Shown piece by piece: positions 53,382 to 63,600 of a stretch of 64,000 nt of DNA. Source of the stretch: Bacteroidia bacterium (GTDB lineage: Bacteria > Bacteroidota > Bacteroidia > Flavobacteriales > Flavobacteriaceae); assembly GCA_030430385.1 (NCBI GenBank), contig JAUIFO010000007.1:155713-219712 (forward strand). The letters run 5' to 3'. How positions within the stretch are numbered: the first letter of the stretch is position 1; every line of letters begins with the position of its first letter. The notes under the pieces are model-generated. The model saw only the letters and a program-made list of their open reading frames with translations, was not told the DNA's origin and ran no database searches. The position numbers and the translations under genes are program-made.

Positions 53382-56300
53382 ATGGCTAGAAGACAAGATA
53401 AGAATACAGTACAGAGATTTAATAAGATCTCCATTGGTTTGGCATCTCCAGAATCTGTTTTGGCAGCATCTCGTGGTGAAGTTTTAAAACCAGAAACTAT
53501 TAATTATCGAACACATAAACCAGAAAGAGATGGTTTATTCTGTGAGCGTATTTTTGGTCCTGTAAAGGATTTTGAATGTGCTTGTGGTAAATATAAAAGA
53601 ATTCGCTACAAAGGGATTGTTTGTGACCGTTGTGGTGTAGAAGTAACAGAAAAGAAAGTACGTCGTGATCGTGTTGGACATATCAATTTGGTTGTTCCTG
53701 TGGCGCACATTTGGTACTTCCGTTCGTTACCCAACAAAATCGGTTATTTATTAGGATTACCTTCAAAGCGTTTGGATATGATTATCTACTACGAACGTTA
53801 TGTTGTGATCCAACCTGGTGAAGCTGTGAATGCTGAAGGTGAACCGTTACAAAAAATGGACTTCCTAACTGAAGAAGAATATTTAAATATTCTTGAAACA
53901 CTTCCGAAGGAAAACCAATATTTAGAAGATACTGATCCTAACAAATTCATCGCGAAGATGGGAGCAGAGTGTCTAATCGAATTATTATCAAGAATCGATT
54001 TAGATGAATTGTCTTTTGAATTACGTCATAAAGCAAACACTGAAACCTCTAAACAGCGTAAAACTGAAGCATTGAAACGTCTTCAGGTTGTTGAAGCATT
54101 TAGAGATTCAAATGCGAATAGAGAGAATAAGCCAGAATGGATGATCATGAAGGCTATTCCAATTATTCCACCAGAATTAAGACCATTGGTACCTCTTGAT
54201 GGTGGACGTTTTGCAACATCAGATTTAAATGACCTTTACCGTCGTGTGATTATTCGTAATAATCGTTTAAAGCGTTTGGTTGAAATCAAAGCTCCTGAAG
54301 TAATTCTTCGTAACGAAAAACGTATGCTACAAGAATCTGTAGATTCGTTATTCGATAATACAAGAAAAGCGTCAGCAGTAAAAACTGATTCTAACCGTCC
54401 TTTAAAATCGCTATCAGATTCATTAAAAGGTAAGCAAGGTCGTTTCCGTCAAAACTTACTTGGTAAACGTGTTGATTATTCTGCACGTTCGGTAATTGTT
54501 GTTGGACCAGAATTAAAATTATTCGAATGTGGATTGCCTAAAAATATGGCAGCTGAACTTTACAAGCCTTTCATCATTAGAAAACTAATTGAAAGAGGAA
54601 TTGTAAAAACAGTAAAATCTGCAAAGAAAATTATAGATAGAAAAGAGCCTGTTGTTTGGGATATCTTAGAGAATGTTCTTAAAGGACATCCAGTATTACT
54701 AAACCGTGCTCCTACGTTACACAGACTTGGTATTCAAGCATTCCAACCTAAACTTATCGAAGGTAAGGCAATCCAGTTACACCCATTAGTGTGTACGGCC
54801 TTTAATGCCGATTTCGATGGTGACCAGATGGCTGTGCATTTACCATTAGGACCTGAAGCTATTCTTGAAGCACAATTATTAATGTTGGCTTCTCATAATA
54901 TTTTGAATCCAGCTAACGGTTCACCAGTAACGGTTCCTTCTCAGGATATGGTACTCGGACTGTATTATATGACTAAGCATAGAAAGTCTACTGATGAAGT
55001 ACCTGTTAAAGGTGAAGGTTTAGTATTCTATTCTCCTGAAGAAGTAACAATTGCTTACAACGAAAAGAAAGTAGACCTTAATGCTGGTATTAAAGTAAGA
55101 ACGAAAGATTTTAATGAGGAAGGTGAATTAACAACTCAAATCATTGAAACTACTGTTGGACGTGTATTGTTTAACGAAAAAGTTCCTGAAGCGGCAGGTT
55201 ATATCAATGAAGTATTAACTAAGAAATCTTTAAGAGATATTATTGGTAATATTTTAAAGGTAACTAGTGTACCTGAAACAGCTGCTTTCCTAGATGAGAT
55301 CAAAACTTTAGGTTATAAATTCGCTTTCCAAGGTGGGTTATCTTTCAGTTTGGGTGATATTATTATTCCTGCTGAAAAGCAATCAATGATCGATAAAGCA
55401 AATGGTTTAGTTGATGGAATTATGGGTAACTACAACATGGGACTTATTACCAACAACGAACGTTACAACCAGGTAATTGATATTTGGACATCTACAAATG
55501 CTGAATTGACCGAGTTATCTATGAAGCGTATTCGCGAAGATCAACAAGGGTTCAACTCAGTATATATGATGCTTGATTCTGGAGCTCGTGGATCGAAAGA
55601 ACAGATTCGTCAGCTTACAGGTATGCGTGGATTAATGGCAAAACCTAAAAAATCGAATGCTGGTGGTGGAGAAATTATTGAAAACCCTATTCTTTCTAAC
55701 TTTAAAGAAGGACTTTCAATTTTAGAATACTTTATCTCTACGCACGGTGCACGTAAAGGTCTTGCCGATACAGCACTTAAAACTGCCGATGCTGGTTATT
55801 TAACACGTCGTCTAGTTGATGTGTCTCAAGATGTTATTATTTACAGTGAAGACTGTGGTACATTAAGAGGTATTGAAGTGACACCACTTAAGAAGAATGA
55901 AGAAGTTATTGAAACTCTTGAAGCAAGAATTGTTGGTCGTACGTCATTAAACGATGTATACGATCCAATTACTGAAGAGTTATTAGTTGAAGCTGGTGGA
56001 CATATCAATGATGATATTGCTAAGCGTATTGGAGCTTCTGCATTAGATTCTATTGAAGTGCGTTCTGCATTAACATGTGAGGCTAAAAAAGGAATCTGTG
56101 CTAAGTGTTACGGACGAAACCTAGCTACTGGTAAGATGGTACAAAGAGGAGAGGCTGTTGGAGTTGTTGCTGCTCAGTCTATTGGTGAACCAGGAACACA
56201 GCTTACACTTCGTACGTTCCACGTAGGTGGTATTGCAGGAAACATTTCTGAGGAAAATAAATTGGTAGTTAAGTTTGATGGTATTGCTGAAATCGAAGAT

Positions 56301-57683
56301 CTTAAAACAGTTAAGAGTACCGATAATGAAGGCAATGAAGTTGATGTGGTAATATCTAGAACGTCTGAACTTAAATTAGTTGACGCTAAAACTGGAATTA
56401 CACTAAGTACTAATAATATTCCTTATGGTTCTACAATTTATGTGAAGCCAGGCAAAAAAGTGAAAGAAGGTGATACAATTTGTCAGTGGGATCCTTATAA
56501 TGGTGTAATTATTTCAGAGTTTGCTGGTAAAGTAAAGTATGAAAATATCGAACAAGGGATTACTTACCAAGTTGAGATAGATGAACAAACTGGTTTCCAA
56601 GAGAAAGTGATTTCTGAATCTAGAAATAAAAAGCTTATACCAACACTTCATATTGAAGATGGAAAAGGTGAGACAATCCGTTCTTACAACTTACCAGTTG
56701 GAGCACACTTAATGATTGATGATGGTGAGAAGATTAATGTAGGTAAGATCCTTGTGAAAATTCCTCGTAAATCAGCTAAAGCTGGTGATATTACTGGAGG
56801 TCTTCCAAGAGTTACTGAGTTATTCGAAGCACGTAACCCTTCTAATCCAGCTGTGGTTAGTGAAATTGATGGTGTGGTTTCATTTGGTAAAATTAAGAGA
56901 GGTAATAGAGAGATCATTATTGAATCTAAACTTGGAGAGGTTAAAAAATATCTAGTAAAATTATCAAATCAAATTCTTGTTCAAGAAAATGATTATGTGA
57001 AAGCTGGTATGCCTTTATCTGATGGTTCTATTACGCCTAATGATATTTTAAATATCAAAGGGCCTTCAGCTGTACAACAATACTTAGTAAATGAAGTACA
57101 AGAAGTATATCGTTTACAAGGGGTGAAAATTAATGATAAACACTTTGAGGTTGTTGTAAGACAGATGATGCGTAAAGTGAGAATTATTGATTCTGGTGAT
57201 ACTATTTTCTTAGAAGATCAATTGGTTCATAAATCAGATTTCATTGAAGAAAATGATAAAATTTTCGGTATGAAAGTGATTGAAGATGCTGGTGATTCTG
57301 AAACACTTAAAGCAGGACAAATTTTAACTGCTCGTGAATTAAGAGATGAAAACTCAGTATTGAGAAGAGAAGATAAAGCGTTAGCAACAGCACGTGATGC
57401 AAAACCTGCTACTGCAACTCCAATCTTACAAGGTATCACAAGAGCGTCATTACAGACGAAATCATTTATCTCTGCTGCTTCTTTCCAAGAAACAACGAAG
57501 GTATTAAATGAAGCTGCTGTAAATGGTAAAGTTGATTCACTTGAAGGATTGAAAGAAAATGTAATCGTTGGTCATAGAATTCCTGCTGGTACAGGTGTTA
57601 GAAAATACGATAATATTATTGTAGGTTCTAAAGAAGAATTCAATGAGATGATGAAAGCAAAAGAAGAAATGAACTACAACTAA
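53382..57683 (+). CDS. rpoC: DNA-directed RNA polymerase subunit beta'
   Basis: This 1433-residue subunit has the N-terminal zinc finger ([20 protein letters not shown]), the catalytic [15 protein letters not shown] with the three Mg-binding Asp, the clamp and the later [20 protein letters not shown] zinc site. The C-terminal half has [20 protein letters not shown] and [12 protein letters not shown]. It ends with the Glu/Lys-rich tail [12 protein letters not shown] terminator follows. Confidence 0.99.
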   Translation: MARRQDKNTVQRFNKISIGLASPESVLAASRGEVLKPETINYRTHKPERDGLFCERIFGPVKDFECACGKYKRIRYKGIVCDRCGVEVTEKKVRRDRVGHINLVVPVAHIWYFRSLPNKIGYLLGLPSKRLDMIIYYERYVVIQPGEAVNAEGEPLQKMDFLTEEEYLNILETLPKENQYLEDTDPNKFIAKMGAECLIELLSRIDLDELSFELRHKANTETSKQRKTEALKRLQVVEAFRDSNANRENKPEWMIMKAIPIIPPELRPLVPLDGGRFATSDLNDLYRRVIIRNNRLKRLVEIKAPEVILRNEKRMLQESVDSLFDNTRKASAVKTDSNRPLKSLSDSLKGKQGRFRQNLLGKRVDYSARSVIVVGPELKLFECGLPKNMAAELYKPFIIRKLIERGIVKTVKSAKKIIDRKEPVVWDILENVLKGHPVLLNRAPTLHRLGIQAFQPKLIEGKAIQLHPLVCTAFNADFDGDQMAVHLPLGPEAILEAQLLMLASHNILNPANGSPVTVPSQDMVLGLYYMTKHRKSTDEVPVKGEGLVFYSPEEVTIAYNEKKVDLNAGIKVRTKDFNEEGELTTQIIETTVGRVLFNEKVPEAAGYINEVLTKKSLRDIIGNILKVTSVPETAAFLDEIKTLGYKFAFQGGLSFSLGDIIIPAEKQSMIDKANGLVDGIMGNYNMGLITNNERYNQVIDIWTSTNAELTELSMKRIREDQQGFNSVYMMLDSGARGSKEQIRQLTGMRGLMAKPKKSNAGGGEIIENPILSNFKEGLSILEYFISTHGARKGLADTALKTADAGYLTRRLVDVSQDVIIYSEDCGTLRGIEVTPLKKNEEVIETLEARIVGRTSLNDVYDPITEELLVEAGGHINDDIAKRIGASALDSIEVRSALTCEAKKGICAKCYGRNLATGKMVQRGEAVGVVAAQSIGEPGTQLTLRTFHVGGIAGNISEENKLVVKFDGIAEIEDLKTVKSTDNEGNEVDVVISRTSELKLVDAKTGITLSTNNIPYGSTIYVKPGKKVKEGDTICQWDPYNGVIISEFAGKVKYENIEQGITYQVEIDEQTGFQEKVISESRNKKLIPTLHIEDGKGETIRSYNLPVGAHLMIDDGEKINVGKILVKIPRKSAKAGDITGGLPRVTELFEARNPSNPAVVSEIDGVVSFGKIKRGNREIIIESKLGEVKKYLVKLSNQILVQENDYVKAGMPLSDGSITPNDILNIKGPSAVQQYLVNEVQEVYRLQGVKINDKHFEVVVRQMMRKVRIIDSGDTIFLEDQLVHKSDFIEENDKIFGMKVIEDAGDSETLKAGQILTARELRDENSVLRREDKALATARDAKPATATPILQGITRASLQTKSFISAASFQETTKVLNEAAVNGKVDSLEGLKENVIVGHRIPAGTGVRKYDNIIVGSKEEFNEMMKAKEEMNYN

Positions 57684-57691
57684 ATTGAGTT

Positions 57692-57714
57692 GTCATTCCT
57701 GCGGAGGTAGGAAT
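57692..57714. repeat. Short palindromic repeat after rpoC
   Basis: GTCATTCCTGCGGAGGTAGG followed by AAT has ATTCCT/AGGAAT arms and the CTGCGGAGG core of dispersed flavobacterial repeats. It lies eight bases after the rpoC stop and directly before the terminator. Confidence 0.6.
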
Positions 57715-57723
57715 TAGAAAAAT

Positions 57724-57762
57724 AAAAGCCTTCACACATTTATATGTTTGAAGGCTTTTTTA
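57724..57762 (+). terminator. Rho-independent terminator after rpoC
   Basis: AAAAGCCTTCA/TGAAGGCTTTT (11 bp) continues inward as ACAT/ATGT after one mismatch, with a TTAT loop and a following T-run. It ends the rpoBC transcript. Confidence 0.92.
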
Positions 57763-57789
57763 ATATTATCTATTAAAGAACATAAAATT

Positions 57790-58104
57790 ATGGCTGAAGA
57801 AAATAAGAATAAAAAACCTGGAATTAACATTGAGTTAGATGAAAAAGTTGCTGAAGGCACTTATTCTAACTTAGCTATCATCAACCACTCTGTATCTGAG
57901 TTTGTAGTGGATTTTGTAAGCATTATGCCTGGTACTCCAAAGAGTAAAGTAAAATCCCGAATCATATTAACGCCGCAACACGCTAAACGATTATTAAAGG
58001 CATTAGGCGATAATGTGAATCGTTTTGAAAAAGCGCATGGCGAGATTAAGGATTATGAAAAGGCACCGATTCCATTGAATTTTGGACCTACAGGTCAAGC
58101 TTAA
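57790..58104 (+). CDS. DUF3467 family protein
   Basis: This 104-residue protein starts at the ATG at 57790 (MAEENKNKKPGINIELDEKV); a longer version from 57748 would run into the terminator stem. The DUF3467 core is YSNLAIINHSVSEFVVDFVS, IMPGTPKSKVKSRI, and LTPQHAKRLLKALGDNVNRF. It is a small cytoplasmic protein of unknown function, often found after rpoC in Bacteroidota (recollection). Terminators lie on both sides, so it is probably transcribed alone. Confidence 0.88.
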   Translation: MAEENKNKKPGINIELDEKVAEGTYSNLAIINHSVSEFVVDFVSIMPGTPKSKVKSRIILTPQHAKRLLKALGDNVNRFEKAHGEIKDYEKAPIPLNFGPTGQA

Positions 58105-58108
58105 ATAT

Positions 58109-58144
58109 AAAATCCCTTTATGTCTATCATAAAGGGATTTTTTT
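58109..58144. terminator. Bidirectional rho-independent terminator
   Basis: AAAATCCCTTTATG/CATAAAGGGATTTT pair over 14 bp around TCTAT, with A-rich sequence on the left and T-run on the right. It serves the convergent DUF3467 and 4Fe-4S genes. Confidence 0.92.
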
Positions 58145-58163
58145 AGCAATTCAGTATCCTAAT

Positions 58164-58394
58164 TTAGGCCACTTCTTTTTTGTTTAAATGAAATTTAAGA
58201 GCTCCAGAAGGGCATTTTTTTATCTGATTAATGATTTGATTGTTAGATGCTCCATCTAAATCTATCCAAGGGATTACTGATTGACGGAATACATTTGAAA
58301 GTTCTTTCGCACAACGCTCGGCGTTGATACATTGGCAAGGATTGTAGGTCACAGTAATATCATTATTACTGAAAACATTCGGATTAGTTTTCAT
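58164..58394 (-). CDS. (4Fe-4S)-binding protein, YjdI/Fer4_19-like
   Basis: This 76-residue protein has the mono-cluster ferredoxin-like pattern of YjdI: ITVTYNPCQCINAERCAKEL and IKKCPSGALKFHL, giving four Cys for one Fe-S cluster. IPWIDLDGA lies between. The redox partner is unknown. Its upstream region has three phased copies of an AATCGAT-TAAATGTA-like element that may control it. It is transcribed towards the terminator at 58109. Confidence 0.88.
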   Translation of the reverse strand: MKTNPNVFSNNDITVTYNPCQCINAERCAKELSNVFRQSVIPWIDLDGASNNQIINQIKKCPSGALKFHLNKKEVA

Positions 58395-58456
58395 AAGTAG
58401 ATCAATTTGGGGTTTAATCTTAATTCAATGTAATTACTATTACTTTTTAAACATAA

Positions 58457-58526
58457 AAAAAATCGATTAAATGTATAAAAAATACGATGAAATGTAAAAT
58501 TTAAATCAAAAAATCGATGAAATACA
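58457..58526. repeat. Three imperfect direct repeats upstream of the 4Fe-4S gene
   Basis: AAAAATCGATTAAATGTA (58457-58475), AAAAATACGATGAAATGTA (58477-58496) and AAAAAATCGATGAAATACA (58508-58526) have CGAT cores spaced 21 and 30 bases, about two and three helical turns. On the minus strand each reads TACATTT or TGTATTT then CATCG/AATCG, close to a -7 box. An operator array is a possible reading. Confidence 0.55.
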
Positions 58527-58532
58527 TATTTT

Positions 58533-60122
58533 TTAGTTAAATTCAGAAGTAAAATGAAACGTAATACTTGGGTATTTTTGTTGCGTCATTTGTAATGAAA
58601 ATGCAGAATCTGCTAAAAACACTAACTGATTGTGTTTATCCTTTGCAAGAAAGCGTTGTTTAACACGCATAAAATCTTTAAACTCTTCATTCTTTTCATC
58701 TTCAGGATCAACCCAACATGCTTTATGTACATTCAGGTTTTCATACGTACATTTTGCTCCGTATTCATGTTCAAGTCTATATTGAATCACTTCATATTGA
58801 AGCGCTCCTACTGTACCTATAACTTTTCGTCCATTAAGTTCTAGAGTAAATAACTGTGCAACTCCTTCATCCATTAACTGGTCAATACCTTTATATAATT
58901 GTTTGGATTTTAACGGATCAGCATTATTGATATATCTAAAATGCTCTGGAGAAAAGCTTGGAATCCCTTTGTAATTTAATACTTCTCCTTCAGTTAAGGT
59001 GTCTCCAATTTTAAAATTTCCAGTGTCTTGTAGACCAACAATGTCACCTGGATAGGAAATATCTACAATTTCTTTCTTTTCAGCAAAGAAGGCATTCGGA
59101 CTAGAAAACTTCATGTTCTTGTTATGTCTAACATGAAGATAGGGCGTATTTCTCTTAAACTCACCAGAAACTATCTTCACAAAAGCTAATCGATTTCTGT
59201 GATTAGGATCCATATTGGCATGGATTTTAAATACAAATCCAGAAAACTTATCTTCATTTGGTGATACAAGACGTTCTTCACTGTGTTTTGGTCTTGGTTT
59301 TGGAGCAATCTCAACAAAGCAATCTAATAATTCCCTAACACCAAAGTTGTTTAAAGCTGAACCAAAAAATACAGGTTGTAGTTGGCCATTCAAATAATCA
59401 TCTTTACTAAATTCTGGATAAATACCTTCAACTAGCTCGTTTTCATCTCTCAAGGTTTGCGCTGCACTTTCTCCAACTAATTGATCAAGCTCTGAAGAGG
59501 AGAGGTCATTCACCTCGATAGTTTCTTCGATATCTTTTTTACTGTCACCACTAAAGAGGTTTATGTTCTTTTCCCATATGTTGTAAATCCCTTTGAAATC
59601 GTATCCCATTCCAATTGGAAAACTTAGAGGCGTGACAGTGAGGCCAAGTTTCTGTTCAATTTCATCTAGTAAATCAAATGCATCTTTTCCCTCACGATCG
59701 AGTTTATTTATAAAAACGATCATCGGAATGTTTCGCATTCTACAAACTTCAACGAGTTTTTCTGTTTGCTCCTCTACACCTTTGGCAACATCAATAACAA
59801 CAATAACACTGTCAACTGCTGTAAGGGTTCTAAAAGTGTCTTCAGCAAAATCCTTATGTCCAGGCGTATCGAGGATATTAATCTTAATACCGTTATATTC
59901 AAAAGCTAAGACAGAAGTTGCAACAGAAATCCCTCTTTGTCGTTCAATTTCCATAAAGTCACTTGTAGCGCCTTTCTTAATTTTATTGCTCTTAACAGCA
60001 CCAGCTTCTTGAATAGCACCTCCAAATAAAAGCAGCTTTTCAGTTAGTGTTGTTTTACCTGCATCAGGGTGCGAAATGATTCCAAATGTACGACGTCTAT
60101 TAATTTCCTGTAAAAAACTCAT
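58533..60122 (-). CDS. prfC: Peptide chain release factor 3
   Basis: The ATG at 60122 (MSFLQEINRRRTFGIISHPD) gives a 529-residue GTPase. An upstream ATG at 60143 lies inside the -7 box and is rejected. G motifs are HPDAGKTTL, DTPGHKDFAEDT and NKLDREGKDAF, with RQRGISVATSV as switch. The RF3-specific C-terminal domain has FTLELNGRKVIGTVGALQYE and MRVKQRFLAKDKHNQLVFLA. It releases RF1/RF2 from the ribosome after termination. Confidence 0.97.
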   Translation of the reverse strand: MSFLQEINRRRTFGIISHPDAGKTTLTEKLLLFGGAIQEAGAVKSNKIKKGATSDFMEIERQRGISVATSVLAFEYNGIKINILDTPGHKDFAEDTFRTLTAVDSVIVVIDVAKGVEEQTEKLVEVCRMRNIPMIVFINKLDREGKDAFDLLDEIEQKLGLTVTPLSFPIGMGYDFKGIYNIWEKNINLFSGDSKKDIEETIEVNDLSSSELDQLVGESAAQTLRDENELVEGIYPEFSKDDYLNGQLQPVFFGSALNNFGVRELLDCFVEIAPKPRPKHSEERLVSPNEDKFSGFVFKIHANMDPNHRNRLAFVKIVSGEFKRNTPYLHVRHNKNMKFSSPNAFFAEKKEIVDISYPGDIVGLQDTGNFKIGDTLTEGEVLNYKGIPSFSPEHFRYINNADPLKSKQLYKGIDQLMDEGVAQLFTLELNGRKVIGTVGALQYEVIQYRLEHEYGAKCTYENLNVHKACWVDPEDEKNEEFKDFMRVKQRFLAKDKHNQLVFLADSAFSLQMTQQKYPSITFHFTSEFN

Positions 60123-60140
60123 ATTCAGATTTTGTAGCTG

Positions 60141-60168
60141 CAAATATAGGATTATAAAATGTTCTCAA
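60141..60168 (-). promoter_or_regulatory. Promoter of prfC
   Basis: On the minus strand: TTG (60168-60166), 17 bases, TATATTTG (60148-60141). A full consensus match with a predicted start near 60137, giving a ~15-base leader to the ATG at 60122. Confidence 0.8.
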
Positions 60169-60473
60169 AAAAATAAAACCATCATATCAATTATTTCGTA
60201 TGAATGTAAAATAAGTACTTTACTTTATGATTTGTATTATAAAGTGACCTTAACAAAAGTTCTGTGTCAGAAAACATAGAGTCAATACTTGGAATTGTTG
60301 TTAAGGTTGTTGATAAGTTAAATTAACATATGTTAAAATAAGTATGCTAATTTGTTATCATTAAAGCTTTAAATGAAATAAAAACACTAATTACTGGTGT
60401 CTTGTCTTGAGAACACTGCGTTTAATCGGTAAATTAAATGTTAAAAAATTTTAGTGAGTTTTTTCAAAATTAT
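60169..60473. other. Non-coding stretch between prfC promoter and candidate leader
   Basis: These ~305 bases are AT-rich with no ORF of note, no tRNA and no strong palindrome that I can see. Together with the leader elements at 60474-60635 they make a 490-bp gap between prfC and the giant secreted gene. Confidence 0.6.
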
Positions 60474-60481
60474 TAAATTTG
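60474..60481 (+). promoter_or_regulatory. Candidate -7 box before the giant secreted gene
   Basis: TAAATTTG matches TAnnTTTG, 155 bases before the ATG at 60636. No TTG lies at the expected distance upstream, so the match is partial. Confidence 0.4.
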
Positions 60482-60485
60482 AACA

Positions 60486-60569
60486 GATTAATAGCACTAA
60501 CATTGAACCTACACCTAAAGACAGTATGCCTATTTTATACATAACTATGTATGAAGTAAGGCTTTTTTT
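60486..60569 (+). ncRNA. Candidate small RNA or attenuated leader
   Basis: From the predicted start after TAAATTTG to the terminator at 60528-60569 is about 80 bases with no ORF. The form (promoter, short unstructured part, terminator hairpin) fits a small RNA. A conditional leader of the gene at 60636 is the alternative. Confidence 0.3.
60528..60569 (+). terminator. Terminator-like hairpin upstream of the giant secreted gene
   Basis: GCCTATTTTATACAT and ATGTATGAAGTAAGGC pair over about 15 bp (two G-U, one bulged A) around AACT, then seven T. It lies 67 bases before the ATG at 60636, with no protein gene ending upstream on this strand. Confidence 0.7.
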
Positions 60570-60635
60570 GTTTTAGTAGTGAGTCATTGAAGTGTTATAT
60601 AGATATTAAAGAATAATAAATTTATATAAGATTTT

Positions 60636-63600
60636 ATGAAAATCTCTACTCGATTCTCGTTTACTAAAAGTCCTTTTTTTTCAATATGTCTTTTAGTATT
60701 TTCATTTCAAATTTCTTTTTCTCAAACCATTTCACCTACAAATGGAGCGACGAACTGTGGTAATTGCGCACCTCCAGGTTGGTTTGATTTAGGAGGAACT
60801 CCGGATGTTTCTGATGTAAATACAGTGGCAGCTGCACCAGCAGGTGGATTAGGAGCAGGTGAAGCTTGGACAAATGCTCCTGTTCCTGTACCTCCAAATG
60901 GTGATGCTAACTGGATTACGATTCGGGATGTTGGATCTCTTGCAGCTGAAGAATCTATAGGAACAACTTTAGGCGGACTTACGATTGGGAGAACATATGA
61001 AGTAATTATTTATTCTATGTCTGCCGTGACCTCAACTTATAGTCCGCAGTATATTAATTTTTTCGACTATCAAGTAGGCACACAACCACGAGTAAGCATT
61101 ACACCTGTTACACAGGAAGTTTGGGGGACAACAGTTGCGCGATTTGTTGCTGATGCGGCTTCAATGTCATTTACATTTTTTCCAGGCACTGATATGGGTA
61201 GTAATACTGCTAATCTTGAATCTGTAAACTTAGCAGTTACCCTAAATGCCGTAAATACGGTGCCTATTGCAGATGATAATTCGGATACAACACCTTTTAA
61301 TACACCTACAACTTTTAATGTGACAAGCACTGACGTAGATTTTGATGGTAATATTGTAGATTCTACAGTTGATTTGGATCCATCTGCTCCAGGTATTCAA
61401 AGTTCGATTACGACTGTAGATGGTGATTGGAGTGTAGATGCCTTAGGAAATGTTACGTTTACACCAAATCCTGGTTTTACTGGTACAGCAACTTTAGATT
61501 ATACGGTTCAAGATGATTATGTAGTAGATGGAAATCCCCAACCCGCAACCTCAAATGTTGCAGCGCTTTCTGTTGAGGTTATAGATATCACTGCTCAAGA
61601 CGACGATTTTAGTGCAACACCATTCAATCCTGAAGTTGGTAACAATACCACAAGTGTGTTTGCTGATAACGGTAATGGTGTTGATGATGCTAATGGTTCG
61701 CCTGCAACAGATGCAAATATTGATAATAATATTGCTATTACTAATAATGGTGGTCTCGCTGGAGTAACTATTAACTCAGATGGAACCATTAACATTCCTA
61801 TCAATAGTGTACCTGGAACGTATACTGTGGAGTATACCATTTGCTTAGACATTGATAATTCAATTTGTGATACAGCTGAAGCGACTATTGTAATAGGTGA
61901 TTGTTTAGATTTCCCAGTGAATGATTGTGATAATGATGGTGTTCCAAATAGTTTAGATGTGTGCCAAGGGTTTGATGATACAGCAGATGAAGATGGTGAT
62001 TCAATACCTGATGGTTGTGACTTAGATGATGATAATGATGGGTTATTAGATAGTGTTGAATGTAATGCTTCTAATGCCCTTGTTAACGGAGATTTTGCAG
62101 CTAATCTTGCTACTGGATGGACTGAATCGGGTGATTTAGATTGGTTTAGATCTGGAATAGGTGGTGGTATTGCGAGATTTACTGCAGATAATTCCGATTC
62201 TACGTTTGAACAAACTGTAACCAACTTATATCCTGGTGTTATTACAGCTTTTACGTTTCAAGATGCAGCTGATGATTCTAGCCCAATTGATGCTACTTTA
62301 GAAATTTCAATTGATGGTTCAATTGTTTATTCTAAAACAGCTGCTGAAATTCAAGCAGACAATGGTGGAGTAAATACATTTGCTACACAAACATTGTTAT
62401 TCGTCTCTCCAACGGGAACCTCTACAGTTAGCATTAGAGCTTTTTCTTCTGGACCAGGAGTTTCAGATGATTTTAGATTAGATAATGTGGTTTTTGAATT
62501 GTGTCAAGATACTGATGGAGGTGGTACACCAGATATATTAGATTCCGATAGTGACAATGATGGATGTCCTGATGCTTTGGAAGGTGATGGTGGTTTTATG
62601 TTAACTGATTTAGATGCTGATGATACTCTAGGAGACACTGTTGATGCTAACGGTATTCCTCAAGTAGGTGGTTCAACTGGACAACAAAATGATGTAAGTG
62701 CTACCAATCCACTTCTTGGTTCTGGTGAGTGTGACGACGATGGTGATGGTGTAAGCAATAATAATGATCAATGTCCAGGATTCGATGATAATCAAAATAA
62801 CGATGGTGATCTATATGCTGATGGTTGCGATTTAGATGATGATAATGATGGTTTGCTTGATACAATTGAACAAGGAAATACAGTCAATGCTCAGCCTATT
62901 TGCGGAGGGCAAACAACTTTGGATTTTAGTAATGTTCCTACTGAAGAAATTGGTGATGGTATTCTTGCTTCAATTCTTGAAGGAGAGGTCTTTAGATTTG
63001 CTAATGTAGCTCCCGGTGTTGACGCTTTAGTGACTATTAATGAAATATATAATTGCTTTATCACTGTAATTGATAGTAACGCTTCAGATCCTTCATTTTT
63101 TAAACCTGAAACTAGAGTTGGAAATGTTCCTGCTGGACAACGTCCTTTTGTTGAGTATCAAATAGACTTTGTTCAATCGGGAACAACAACACCTTTTGTG
63201 ATACCTGAATTATTTATTAATTTCAATGATCTGGACGGGAATGCAGATATTTTAGAACAAAATTGGACAGAATATCCTATTAGTTATACCCTAGATAATC
63301 CTACCGAAATTACAGTTACTGATGAAAGCCCTTGGATTGTTGGTACGTCAAGTACTACTAATTTTCCTGGAACATCAAATGCTAATCCCTCAATAAACTA
63401 TTCTTCTAGATACCTAAATACATCTAGCCAAACGATCAGATTGGGTGTTCAAGTAACAAATGCGAATATTCCGGTAACAAGACGACATAGTGTCGAATTT
63501 AATTGTGTAGATAACTTTAATAATCCAGTTACTGTATTATTTGATACAGATGAAGATGGAATTCCAAATCACTTAGATTCAGATAGTGATAATGATGGAT

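Noticed and set aside
60141..60143. Upstream ATG of prfC
   Set aside because: It falls within the -7 box of the prfC promoter, so it cannot be in the mRNA.
61595..62224. 209-codon minus-strand ORF
   Set aside because: It is antisense to the giant adhesin frame and rich in Ser/Pro from the reversed Asp/Asn codons; no domain is recognised.
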